From Micromonospora_J zhanjiangensis (lineage in GTDB: Bacteria > Actinomycetota > Actinomycetes > Mycobacteriales > Micromonosporaceae), in contig NZ_JBHSBN010000006.1 in NCBI RefSeq assembly GCF_042650605.1, forward strand, positions 62,001 to 126,000: a DNA stretch of 64,000 nucleotides. Reading direction: 5' to 3'. The notes beneath the pieces were generated by a model. That model was not told the origin of the DNA. It saw only the letters and a program-made list of their open reading frames with translations, and ran no database searches. Numbering within the stretch: position 1 is the first letter of the stretch; each line of letters opens with the position of its first letter. Of this stretch, positions 8,101 to 15,212 are shown one piece after another. The translations under genes were made by a program, and so were the position numbers.

Positions 8101-9142
8101 GGGAGTGCGGACGCGGGCAGCGTCGGCGTTGGCCTCTGGTGGCGCACTCAACACCCCCGTCATCGACGCGCTGGTCCACATCGCCACCAGCACCGACACC
8201 GACCCGGGGGTGCGAACGGAGGCGGCGTCGGCGTTGAGCTCCGGCGGCACACTCAACACCGCCGCCGTCGACGCGCTGGTCCACATCGCCACCAGCACCG
8301 ACACCGACCCGGGAGTGCGGACGCGGGCAGCGTCGGCGTTGGCCTCTGGTGGCGCACTCAATCCTGCCGCCGTCGACGCGCTGGTCCACATCGCCACCAG
8401 CACCGACACCGACCCGGGAGTGCGGACGGAGGCGGCGTCGGCGTTGAGCTCCGGCGGCACACTCAACACCGCCGTCATCGACGCGCTGGTCCACATCGCC
8501 ACCAGCACCGACACCGACCTGTTCGTCCAAACGCGGGCGGTGTCGGTGTTGGCCTCCGGTGGCACACTCAACACCGCCGTCATCGACGCGCTGGTCCACA
8601 TCGCCACCAGCACCGACACCGACCCGGGAGTCCGGACGGAGGCGGCGTCGGCGTTGAGCTCCGGTGCCGCACTCAACACCGCCGTCATCGACGCGCTGGT
8701 CCACATCGCCACCAGCACCGACACAGACCTGTTCGTTCAAACGCGGGCGGTGTCGGTGTTGGCCTCCGGTGGCACACTCAACACCGCCGTCATCGACGCG
8801 CTGGTCCACATCGCCACCAACGCAGATAGTTGGAGCACCCGAGAGTATTCCGTAAAAGCGCTCAGCCGGGCTGAGCCATTACCGGCTCTGCAGGAGGTTC
8901 TTATCTCGCTCTTGACGGATCCAGACAACGATGTACGTAGCGAAGCCGGTCAGACGCTAATCGCACTCTCTCGCGAACATCCCGAATATTCGGCACAGAT
9001 TGGTACACGGCTCGTCGCCGCGTGTACAGACCCGGCCTTCGAGATAGAAGATGAGGTAAGATATCGGACAGGATGGGACTACGCCTACACGGCTCTACGC
9101 ACTCATGTGGAAACCCTTTCTCCACCGAATCTGCATGCGTGA
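5108..9142 (+). CDS. NACHT NTPase with C-terminal HEAT-like repeat array (NLR-like, candidate defence protein)
   Basis: 1344 residues. Residues about 1-270 are helical with no enzyme motif I recognise. A NACHT domain follows: Walker A GDPGTGKTT at 290-298, Walker B LILLDGLDEV with Asp379 and the Asp382-Glu383 pair, and sensor FVVTSRIAGY. A helical winged segment with GRYGFAHLTFEEYYAGRAL follows, as in NACHT/STAND proteins. Residues about 810-1264 are 13 tandem 35-residue HEAT-like units; a degenerate unit and a less repetitive tail finish the protein. This is the architecture of bacterial NLRs (bNACHT/Avs-like), several of which are known antiphage sensors; the repeats would bind the trigger. 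The effector is not identified. GTG 5108 looks leaderless; ATG 5123 is an alternative. The 3' end overlaps an antisense, truncated HD gene. Confidence 0.85.
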   Translation: MELVSMATAALAKAIGSRVGAELGGSLVKGAKVRILGDPEQKALQRALQRAFSQVQDEFGDRLAAFDVNDGFWVHEGAAELALVLVPGGRPSAVRLAERVVDSLGGSLSEDDRFDRVTLLRPVFTTLLASLADQVRGEAALQAVLGRSDAARTAAATEAMAQVLGAGQADGDDVSGYLHWTLDQHRYLRTAGVVRNTAVRLPLTEVFIGLSALPDRFPGDRARVWFEREREKLTALVEAGQLDRTGFEAALDRLLAQLGQKLPVDAAAQPTLAAPVLKTVRDSAHVLVLGDPGTGKTTLLRYLAFTHARAMLDGVPLEGRAALFPVYVRISEYARHGFPHKGLGEFLASDAGRLECPVARLPDLLRQQLEAGRCLILLDGLDEVASAQLRRDVVGAVVNFVTAHTRAGNRFVVTSRIAGYQAAPLPQPFAAVRLQDMDDDTITRFLEVYCREVERAEAPLQSAAAVVAGGMREAAAIGQAFEANAGVRRLAVNPLLLTALVLIHRASGRLPHRRVEAYIEVCNALGRTWRSAQGVAEADLPDERILTRWLTELGWWMHHHRPEGAVTNLELLEVLGPLWALHQGCHWDSRILQAADPMDTAAGQAVIDFVKKADTHTGLLVERAPGRYGFAHLTFEEYYAGRALAFRGSTEQRVTAIRQRLHDPRYHEPILLAVGLIGTDYAEQIDSVVAEAIYPACGSPSPYEDLLGRDFLFMLRVLADDTPLAATTIDMVVNQAVEEWLTPTSRCRFTNYREALTRHLAALHGTRAGDRLAAAVGNQAIALTNATRQHWIQLAAITAKNSQLPEGAVKALVAVATSTDTDPEVRVEAGAVLASGGVLNPAAVDALVHIATSTDTDPGVRTDAASALSSGAALNTPVIDALVHIATSTDTDPGVRTDAASALASSGTLNTPVIDALVHIATSADTELFVRVDALSVLASGGTLNTAVIDALVHIATSTDAGLFVRVEAVSALASGGTLNTAAVDALVHIATSTDTDPGVRTRAASALASGGALNTPVIDALVHIATSTDTDPGVRTEAASALSSGGTLNTAAVDALVHIATSTDTDPGVRTRAASALASGGALNPAAVDALVHIATSTDTDPGVRTEAASALSSGGTLNTAVIDALVHIATSTDTDLFVQTRAVSVLASGGTLNTAVIDALVHIATSTDTDPGVRTEAASALSSGAALNTAVIDALVHIATSTDTDLFVQTRAVSVLASGGTLNTAVIDALVHIATNADSWSTREYSVKALSRAEPLPALQEVLISLLTDPDNDVRSEAGQTLIALSREHPEYSAQIGTRLVAACTDPAFEIEDEVRYRTGWDYAYTALRTHVETLSPPNLHA
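7535..8899 (+). repeat. 13 x 105-bp in-frame tandem repeat array (HEAT-like)
   Basis: Exact 105-bp spacing: the codons for DALVHIA recur at 7640, 7745, 7850, 7955, 8060, 8165, 8270, 8375, 8480, 8585, 8690 and 8795, with a diverged first unit at 7535. Units 2-12 are almost identical at DNA level. Variation is confined mainly to repeat positions 14-20 (DPGVRTE versus DLFVQTR types), 25-28 (SSGG/ASGG/SSGA) and 33-35 (AVI/AAV/PVI). Units 6-7 and 8-9, and units 9-10 and 11-12, form similar pairs, a 210-bp higher-order period. Confidence 0.95.
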
Positions 9143-9538
9143 TCGCTCCGGGTTCAATTCGACGGCGCCCGTCCGCCAACTGGCGTGCGTCGCGGCGAAG
9201 CGGGCCAGGGAGGGATTGATGCCGGCGGCGAGCCGGAGTTGCTGGCTGGCTCGCTCGTGTTGGGAGCCTGGGCCGGACATTTCCTCGACCTGGACGGTCC
9301 TGCCGATGTCGTGGGTGGCCGCGCCGAAGAGAACCGCCCTGCGGTCGACGGCCAGGCTCGGGTTGCGACCGGCGATCCAGGCGGTGAGCTGGGCGGCGGC
9401 GACGTACACGGTACGCAGGTGCGCGGCCAGTCGAGGCGGCGCGTTCAGCTCGAAGAGGAGGTCGGCGACTTGGGCGGATAGCTGCCGCAGCGGCGGGTCA
9501 CCAGATTCGCCCAAGGCATGACTCAGCGTCAAGGGCAT
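9095..9538 (-). pseudogene. HD-domain phosphohydrolase, 3'-truncated
   Basis: 147 residues. The HD signature ATHDIGR lies near residue 77 and a helix ending in FAATHASW follows, as in small actinobacterial HD proteins. Family members as I know them continue about 40 residues with a LADKxWK-type segment; here the sequence turns into unrelated RTGAVELNPERSRMQIRWRKG and stops inside the 3' end of the NACHT gene. AGGAGG 6 nt before the ATG shows an intact 5' end. The break near 9150 suggests that DNA carrying the NACHT gene replaced the 3' end of this gene. It could still be expressed as a short protein. Confidence 0.6.
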
Positions 9539-9978
9539 GGGTGCCTCCTATGCCTCAGCGAACGCATTCTTGACCCTCGGCACGGTGGACGGCCGGGCCT
9601 TGTACGCGGTCGGCGTGGCGTACGAGTTGCACGGCGAGCACCTGGATCGCGGACTGCGGGCGTACCCGGGCTCCGCCGACCGGGCGGCACCGCGCTGACC
9701 CAGGACGAGTGACCGCGCCCTCCCCGTACCGCCTCTACCGGGCGACGGCGACCGACCTGTGGATCCTGTGCCCACGCCAGCCGCACCCACCCCGCAGCAC
9801 GGTCTCGCGAGGGACCACCGAACCCGGATCGAATAGCGACGCGCCGTTTCGGAATCAGCCGGGGCGCCGCCGATCATCTGCGGTTCACGCGTCCGCGAAC
9901 TTCCGCCGGACCGGACAACGCGACGGCGCGCGCCGAAATCTTTGGACCGGACCGACGGGGACGTGACACGCTGCCGGG
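9539..9978. other. Gene-poor spacer before proS
   Basis: About 440 bases. On the plus strand, 9557-9701 reads as 48 codons (ASANAFLTLGTVDG ... YELHGEHLDRGLRAYP) ending in a stop, which looks protein-like but has no convincing start; it may be the tail of a decayed gene. Nothing else is supported. The 5' end of the HD gene and the proS promoter lie at its edges. Confidence 0.35.
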
Positions 9979-11718
9979 ATGCTGCTGCGAATGTCCACCC
10001 TGTTCCTGCGTACCCTGCGCGAGGATCCGGCGGACGCGGAGGTGCCGAGCCATCGGCTGCTGCTCCGCGCCGGATACGTCCGCCGCGCCGCGCCGGGCGG
10101 GTACACCTGGCTGCCGCTGGGCAAGCTGGTGCTGGACCGGGTCACCGAGCTGATCCGGGCGGAGATCACCGCGATCGGTGGGCAGGAGATCCAGTTCCCG
10201 GCGTTGCTGCCGCGCGAGCCGTACCAGACCAGCGGACGGTGGACCGAGTACGGCGACGACATCTTCACCCTGGCCGACCGGCGCGGCGCCGAGTTCCTGC
10301 TGGCACCCACCCACGAGGAGATGGCGACGCTGCTGGTCCGGGACACGTTCAGCTCGTACCGGGACTTTCCGGTGGTGCTGTTCCAGGTGCAGAGCAAGTT
10401 CCGGGACGAGGCGCGGCCCCGGGCCGGCCTGCTGCGCGGGCGCGAGTTCCTGATGAAGGACGCCTACTCGTTCGACCTCGACCAGGCCGGCCTGCGGGCG
10501 ACGTACGACCGGTTCCGCGGCGCGTACCGGCGGATCTTCGACCGGCTCGGGCTGGACTACGAGGTCGTCTCGGCGATGTCCGGCGCGATGGGCGGCTCCG
10601 GGTCCGAGGAGTTCCTGGCCGCCACCCCGGTCGGCGAGGACACCTTCGTCGGTTGCACGGTCTGTCACTACGCGGCGAACACCGAGGCGGTGACCACCCC
10701 CGCCCCACCGGCCGGCGAGGTGGCCGGCCACCCGGCCCCGCGGGTGTACGACACCCCGGACACCCCGACCATCGAGGCGCTGGTCGAGCTGGCCAACGCG
10801 CGCCAGCTCGGTGACCGGACCGGCTGGACGGCCGCCGACACGCTCAAGAACGTCGTGCTGTCGGTCCGCCGGCCGGGCGCGGACGAACCGGACCTGGTGG
10901 TGATCGGGATTCCCGGTGACCGGCAGGTGGACCTCAAGCGGGTCGAGGCGGCCCTGCATCCCGCGACCGTGGAGTTGTTCGACGGGTTCGCCGACCAGCC
11001 GGACCTGGTCCGCGGCTACATCGGCCCGCAGGTGCTGGGCAAGCTGGGCATCCGCTACCTGGTCGATCCCCGGGTGGTGGCCGGCACCGCCTGGCTGACC
11101 GGGGCCAACGAACCCGGCCGGCACGCGGTCGACGTGGTCGCCGGCCGGGACTTCCACCCGGACGGCACGATCGAGGCGGCCGAGGTGCGCGCGGGTGATC
11201 CCTGCCCGGCCTGCCGGTCCGGCGCGCTCACCATCCGGCGCGGCATCGAGGTGGGGCACATCTTCCAGCTCGGCCGCCGGTTCACCGACGCGTTCGCGGT
11301 CGACGTCTCCGGCCCGGACGGCCGGCCGGTGCGGCCGATCATGGGCTGCTACGGCATCGGGGTCTCCCGCGTGGTGGCGGCCGTCGCCGAGCAGCACCAC
11401 GACGGACGCGGCCTGGTCTGGCCGGCCACGGTCGCGCCGTGCGACGTACACCTGGTCGTCGCCGGCAAGGGGCCGCAGGTCGACGCGGCGCTGGCGCTCG
11501 GCGGTCGGCTCGCCGACCGGGGCCTGCGGGTCCTGGTCGACGACCGGACCACCGTGTCCGCCGGGGTCAAGTTCACCGACGCCGAGCTGATCGGCATCCC
11601 GCGCGCGGTCGTGGTCGGCCGCCGACTCACCGACGGGTACGTCGAACTGCGCGACCGTCGCAGCGGCGAACGCACCGAGATCCCGGTCGACGAGCTGGTC
11701 GACCGGCTGCTCACCTGA
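9979..11718 (+). CDS. proS: Prolyl-tRNA synthetase
   Basis: 579 residues, the usual length of the bacterial ProRS form with an editing insertion. Class II motif 2 is FRDEARPRAGLLRGREFLMKDAY near residues 140-160. The INS editing domain, about 220-390, includes the LKNVV segment. Motif 3 is GCYGIGVSRVVAA near 455, and the anticodon-binding domain follows. It charges tRNA-Pro in the cytoplasm. ATG 9979 has no clear ribosome binding site; ATG 9991 (MSTLFLRT) is an alternative. A free-standing YbaK-type deacylase lies 2.5 kb downstream. Confidence 0.95.
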   Translation: MLLRMSTLFLRTLREDPADAEVPSHRLLLRAGYVRRAAPGGYTWLPLGKLVLDRVTELIRAEITAIGGQEIQFPALLPREPYQTSGRWTEYGDDIFTLADRRGAEFLLAPTHEEMATLLVRDTFSSYRDFPVVLFQVQSKFRDEARPRAGLLRGREFLMKDAYSFDLDQAGLRATYDRFRGAYRRIFDRLGLDYEVVSAMSGAMGGSGSEEFLAATPVGEDTFVGCTVCHYAANTEAVTTPAPPAGEVAGHPAPRVYDTPDTPTIEALVELANARQLGDRTGWTAADTLKNVVLSVRRPGADEPDLVVIGIPGDRQVDLKRVEAALHPATVELFDGFADQPDLVRGYIGPQVLGKLGIRYLVDPRVVAGTAWLTGANEPGRHAVDVVAGRDFHPDGTIEAAEVRAGDPCPACRSGALTIRRGIEVGHIFQLGRRFTDAFAVDVSGPDGRPVRPIMGCYGIGVSRVVAAVAEQHHDGRGLVWPATVAPCDVHLVVAGKGPQVDAALALGGRLADRGLRVLVDDRTTVSAGVKFTDAELIGIPRAVVVGRRLTDGYVELRDRRSGERTEIPVDELVDRLLT

Positions 11719-11726
11719 GCCGACCC

Positions 11727-11773
11727 GGAACCGCCCCCGGTCACCGCCGTGGCTTGGTGGCGTGGGCGGTTCC
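11727..11773. terminator. Hairpin between proS and rmlC
   Basis: GGAACCGCCC (11727-11736) pairs with GGGCGGTTCC (11764-11773). It lies between convergent genes and probably ends both transcripts. Confidence 0.5.
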
Positions 11774-11808
11774 GCGCGGCCACCCGGTGCGGCGGGTGGT
11801 GTGGTCGG

Positions 11809-12420
11809 TCAGGCGGTGCCGCCGGAACGCAGGGAGCGGTAGTAGCGCTGGCACTCGGCATAGTCCGGCAGCAGGCCGGCCTCGCGCAGCTCGGCCAGGC
11901 TCGGACCGGCCGCGTCCCGGTCGGACAGCACGGGTTCGAGGCCGACGGGCAGTTCGATGCCCACCTCCTCGTCGCGGATGTTGAGGATCCGCTCGCGGTG
12001 CGGGGCGTACCCCTCGCTGCACAGGTAGGTCAGCACGGTGTCGTCCTCCAGGGCGACGAAGCCGTGGCCGAGTCCCTCGGAGAGGTAGAGCGCCCGGTAG
12101 TCGACCGCGTCCAGGCGGGCCACCTCGTACCTGCCGAAGGTCGGCGAGCCGACCCGCAGGTCGACGACGATGTCCAGCATCGCCCCGCGCGGGCAGTACA
12201 CGTACTTGCCCTGGCCGGGCGGCACGTCGGCCCAGTGGATGCCGCGCAGCACCCCGCGCCGGGAGACGCTGTGGTTGGCCTGGACGAGCTTGAACTCGAA
12301 GCCGAGGGCGTCCGCGAAGGCGCGCGGGTCGTACCAGACCATGAAGTTGCCCCGGTTGTCCGGGAACTGCTGTGGGACGAACTCCCAGGCGCCGGAAATC
12401 GACAGCTCGGTGGCCTTCAC
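11809..12420 (-). CDS. rmlC: dTDP-4-dehydrorhamnose 3,5-epimerase
   Basis: 203 residues of the RmlC cupin family. Conserved parts visible are FPDNRGNFMVWY, the substrate motif NHSVSRRGVLRGIHW with the catalytic His, VVDLRVGSPTFGRYE, and the LYLSEGLGHGFVALEDDTVLTYLCSEGY region. It epimerises C3 and C5 of the dTDP-4-keto-6-deoxyglucose ring for deoxysugar synthesis. No other rhamnose or deoxysugar gene is adjacent, so the product could be wall rhamnose or a decorated metabolite. GTG start with AAGGG upstream. Confidence 0.9.
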   Translation of the reverse strand: MKATELSISGAWEFVPQQFPDNRGNFMVWYDPRAFADALGFEFKLVQANHSVSRRGVLRGIHWADVPPGQGKYVYCPRGAMLDIVVDLRVGSPTFGRYEVARLDAVDYRALYLSEGLGHGFVALEDDTVLTYLCSEGYAPHRERILNIRDEEVGIELPVGLEPVLSDRDAAGPSLAELREAGLLPDYAECQRYYRSLRSGGTA

Positions 12421-12600
12421 CTGATCACCCTTCGTCAGTGCCGTACCGGCGATAACCCTACCGGTCGGTCGGCCGTCTAACCCCTATACCCGTCCGCACT
12501 GGTCAATGGCCGAAACCCGACAAGGTGTAGGGGGTAGTACACGGGGTACGAATTGAACGTCAGCGGTTCACGTTCGCCGCACGTTTTCGGGGAGGCTCTC

Positions 12601-13026
12601 ATGGCTGGCTACCGGGTCAGCGACGTCATGACCAGACAGGTGATCTATCTGCCCGCCCAGACCCCGCTGGACGAGGCGGCCAAGGCCATGCGGGACGCCG
12701 ACATCGGGGACATCGTGGTGACCGAGGGTGCCGGCATCATCGGCATGGTGACCGACCGGGACATCGTGGTCCGCGCGGTCGCCGAGCGCAAGGATGCGGG
12801 CAGCACCACGATCGGCTCGATCATCACCCGCGAGGTGGTGATGATCGAGCAGAGTTCGTCCACGACCGACGCTGCGACCCTGATGCGCGACCGGGGCGTA
12901 CGCCGGGTGTTGGTGTGTGACTCCGACCGCAAGTTGGTCGGCATCGTCTCGCTCGGTGACCTGGCGATGCGGTTGGACCCCACCTCGGCCCTCGGCGAGA
13001 TCAGCGAACATGCGCCGAACAATTGA
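12601..13026 (+). CDS. CBS-domain protein
   Basis: 141 residues made of two CBS motifs (MTRQVIYLPAQTPLDEAAKAM ... GMVTDRDIVVRAV, then IITREVVMIEQSSS ... GIVSLGDLAMRL). Such stand-alone pairs sense adenine nucleotides; the partner is unknown. ATG 12601 follows GGGGAGG. Its stop overlaps the neighbourhood of the SufE gene start region. Confidence 0.85.
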   Translation: MAGYRVSDVMTRQVIYLPAQTPLDEAAKAMRDADIGDIVVTEGAGIIGMVTDRDIVVRAVAERKDAGSTTIGSIITREVVMIEQSSSTTDAATLMRDRGVRRVLVCDSDRKLVGIVSLGDLAMRLDPTSALGEISEHAPNN

Positions 13027-13043
13027 CGAGTAGCCTGGTCCGC

Positions 13044-13463
13044 ATGCCGCCCAAGCTCGCCGAGATCGTGGAAGAGTTCGCCTCCGCCCCGCGTGACGTG
13101 GTGCTGGAGATGCTGCTGGAGTACTCCGACGCGGTGCCGCCGCTGCCCGAGTCGCTTGTCGACCGGGCGGGCATGGAACAGGTCCCGGAGTGCCAGACGG
13201 CGTTCTTCCTGCGCGCGGAGGTGAACCCGGACCGGACGGTCAGCACCTGGTTCGACTGCCCGCCCGAGGCGCCCACCACCCGGGCCTTCGCCGGCATCCT
13301 GGCCGAGGGACTGGCCGGCGCGGACGCCGAGGAGGTGCTCGCCGTACCGGACGATCTCTATCAGCGGATGGGCCTGGCCCAGGCGATCAGCCCGCTGCGG
13401 GTGCGCGGCGGCACCGCCATCCTCGGCCGGCTGAAGCGACAGGTCCGCGAGCAGCTCGGCTGA
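13044..13463 (+). CDS. SufE-family Fe-S/sulfur-acceptor protein
   Basis: 139 residues. The SufE signature MEQVPECQTAFFL carries the persulfide-accepting Cys, and the C-terminal half (DLYQRMGLAQAISPLRVRGGTAILGRLKRQ) is typical of the family. It receives sulfur from a cysteine desulfurase or rhodanese. ATG 13044 is preceded by TAGCCT-N7 and no ribosome binding site, a leaderless arrangement, which supports this start over a codon 21 nt earlier. Confidence 0.85.
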   Translation: MPPKLAEIVEEFASAPRDVVLEMLLEYSDAVPPLPESLVDRAGMEQVPECQTAFFLRAEVNPDRTVSTWFDCPPEAPTTRAFAGILAEGLAGADAEEVLAVPDDLYQRMGLAQAISPLRVRGGTAILGRLKRQVREQLG

Positions 13464-13532
13464 CCGGGCCGGACGGGCGGCCGGGCCCCGGCCGACACCG
13501 GCGGGCGGGAACAGACCGGCGGCCCGGCGGCG

Positions 13533-14183
13533 TTGACCCCGGACGTGGAGATTGAGATCTACTCGGACGTGGTCTGTCCCTGGTGTTACATCGGCAAGCG
13601 TCGGCTGGAACGAGCCCTGGCGTCCTACGACGGCACGGTCACCGTCCGCTACCGGCCGTTCCAGCTGGACCCGGCCCCGGTCGACGAACCGAGGCCGCTG
13701 ACCGAGGCCATGGCGGCGAAGTTCGGCGGCGCGGAGCGCACCCGGGAGATCTTCGCCCACACCGCGGGGGTCGCCGCCGAGGTCGGCCTGGACCTGCGCT
13801 TCGACCGGGCGGTCACCGCCAACACGTTCGACGCGCACCGGCTGACCTGGTACGCCGACCGGCGCGACCGGGCGGCCGCGGTGGTCGAGGCGCTGCACCG
13901 GGCGCACTTCACCGACGGGCTGGACGTCGGGTCACGGGACGTGCTCGCCACGCTGGCCGGCGCCGCCGGTCTGGACCCCGCCGAGGTACGCCGGTTCCTG
14001 GACTCCGACGACGGCGGCACCGAGGTACGCGCCGCGCTGTCCCGGGCCCGCGAACTCGGTGTGACCAGCGTGCCGACCTTCGTGCTCGCGGGGAAGTACG
14101 CGGTGACCGGCGCCCAGGAGCCGGAGACGCTGCTCGCCGCGCTGACCGAGGTGGGCCGCCGGGAATCGGGGTCCGCCGGCTGA
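13533..14183 (+). CDS. FrnE-type DsbA-family oxidoreductase
   Basis: 216 residues. The thioredoxin-fold start EIYSDVVCPWCYIGKRRLE contains the CPWC redox pair near residue 14, followed by the helical insertion (FDAHRLTWYADRRDRAAAVVEALHRAHFTDG) and the TSVPTFVLAGKYAVTGAQ cis-Pro strand. It matches cytoplasmic FrnE-like dithiol oxidoreductases. TTG 13533 or GTG 13545 could be the start; neither has a good ribosome binding site. Confidence 0.85.
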   Translation: MTPDVEIEIYSDVVCPWCYIGKRRLERALASYDGTVTVRYRPFQLDPAPVDEPRPLTEAMAAKFGGAERTREIFAHTAGVAAEVGLDLRFDRAVTANTFDAHRLTWYADRRDRAAAVVEALHRAHFTDGLDVGSRDVLATLAGAAGLDPAEVRRFLDSDDGGTEVRAALSRARELGVTSVPTFVLAGKYAVTGAQEPETLLAALTEVGRRESGSAG

Positions 14184-14190
14184 CCGGCGT

Positions 14191-14206
14191 TGTTTCACGT
14201 GCAACA
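14191..14206. promoter_or_regulatory. Degenerate parS-like site
   Basis: TGTTTCACGTGCAACA differs at one base from the canonical parS TGTTTCACGTGAAACA. It lies between the FrnE and YbaK genes, about 40 kb from the parAB cluster. The break in symmetry may weaken ParB binding. Confidence 0.6.
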
Positions 14207-14238
14207 AGATTTATGAAGGTCGATTCAGTCGGTGTCGG

Positions 14239-14793
14239 TCAGCCGACCGGCCGGGCCAACCCCTCGACCACCTGGGCGTTCGGCAACGCGCCGAGGGCGG
14301 GACCGGGGAGCAGGATCTTGCTGTGCCGCACGCCGGAACCGATGATGACGTGCGGCGTGGCGATCACCCGCGGGTCGACCAGGAGCGGCCAGTCGGACGG
14401 CAGCCCGATCGGGGTGATCCCGCCGTACTCCATCCCGGTCGACTCGACCGCCTCGGTCATCGGCGCGAAGCTCGCCTTGCGCACGTCGAGGTGCCGGCGG
14501 ACCACGCCGTTGACGTCGGCCCGGGTGGTGGCCAGCACCACGCAGGCGGCGTACCGGACGACGCCCTCCCGCTTGCCGGCGATCACCACGCAGTTGGCCG
14601 ACACGTCCAGTCCCACCTGGTACGCCGCGCAGAACTCGGCGGTGTCGGCCAACTCGGCATCGATCGCCGCCACCAGCACGTCGTCGGCCGGCACCGGCGC
14701 GTCCACCGGCCAACCGGCCAGTGCGTCGACCACCGGTGGGGCGAGCAGATCGGGCCGGCTCCGGGCCGGCTCCGGCTTCAGGGTGCCCAACAT
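14239..14793 (-). CDS. YbaK/aminoacyl-tRNA deacylase
   Basis: 184 residues with the YbaK fold signature (TAEFCAAYQVGLDVSANCVVIAGKREG, then HLDVRKASFAPMTEAVESTGMEYGGITPIGLP, then VIIGSGVRHSKILLPG). The family hydrolyses mischarged Ala- or Cys-tRNA-Pro in trans. ATG 14793 begins the conserved protein; the 34-codon upstream extension is low complexity. Proximity to proS fits the role but they are not one operon. Confidence 0.85.
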   Translation of the reverse strand: MLGTLKPEPARSRPDLLAPPVVDALAGWPVDAPVPADDVLVAAIDAELADTAEFCAAYQVGLDVSANCVVIAGKREGVVRYAACVVLATTRADVNGVVRRHLDVRKASFAPMTEAVESTGMEYGGITPIGLPSDWPLLVDPRVIATPHVIIGSGVRHSKILLPGPALGALPNAQVVEGLARPVG

Positions 14794-14906
14794 CCCGCGA
14801 TCGTCCCACCCGGCCGGCCCACCCGCCCAACCGGCCGGGCCGGTCCCGAGGATCAGGACCCCGCCCGCCCGTCGCCCGATGGACCGGCGGCTCACGGGCC
14901 GGCGGC

Positions 14907-15104
14907 TCAGGAGCCGGCGAGCGAGGTGTCGTCCCGGCCGTACGGCGGTTCCGCCGGGATCATCGGCCGGTCGGGCAGGACGACGTCCCGTCGGGCCTGT
15001 TCGACGTCCTGGATGCCGTGCCGGACGGCGAGCCGCAGCACGCCGTAGAGGAAGACGAACCCGAGGCAGTACAGCACCAGGGTGAAGACGAGTTGCAGCA
15101 GCAT
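14907..15104 (-). CDS. Small single-pass membrane protein
   Basis: 65 residues: one hydrophobic segment at residues 2-26 (LLQLVFTLVLYCLGFVFLYGVLRLAV) and a charged, Pro-rich tail. It is a plausible conserved actinobacterial small protein; no function can be assigned. Confidence 0.55.
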   Translation of the reverse strand: MLLQLVFTLVLYCLGFVFLYGVLRLAVRHGIQDVEQARRDVVLPDRPMIPAEPPYGRDDTSLAGS

Positions 15105-15176
15105 TCGGTCACGGTAGGACCGGCGGTGACGCGAACATCACTCGTCTGCCGGTTGTCCCCCGTACGTGCCGGCGAC

Positions 15177-15212
15177 TTGACAGCAGTAGCTAATGGCATT
15201 AGCTTTTTGGCT
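15177..15212 (+). promoter_or_regulatory. Promoter and palindromic operator of the hydrolase-TetR operon
   Basis: TTGACA (15177-15182), a 17-bp spacer and TAGCTT (15200-15205) form a near-consensus sigma70 promoter. The transcript should start at about 15212-15213, the ATG itself, so the mRNA is leaderless. AGCTAATGGCATTAGCT (15188-15204) is a perfect 17-bp inverted repeat lying in the spacer and -10, where a bound TetR dimer would block polymerase. Confidence 0.75.

Noticed and set aside
7250..8809. Long open frames on the minus strand of the repeat array (up to 519 codons)
   Set aside because: The 105-bp period is divisible by three, so any frame without a stop in one unit stays open through the array. 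Composition is repetitive and there is no start signal; this is a shadow of the NACHT gene.
7535..8899. CRISPR array
   Set aside because: The repeats are 105 bp, contiguous, in frame and without spacers; they encode HEAT-like units.
9874..11451. 525-codon minus-strand frame opposite proS
   Set aside because: Lacks any domain pattern and mirrors the proS codons; shadow frame.
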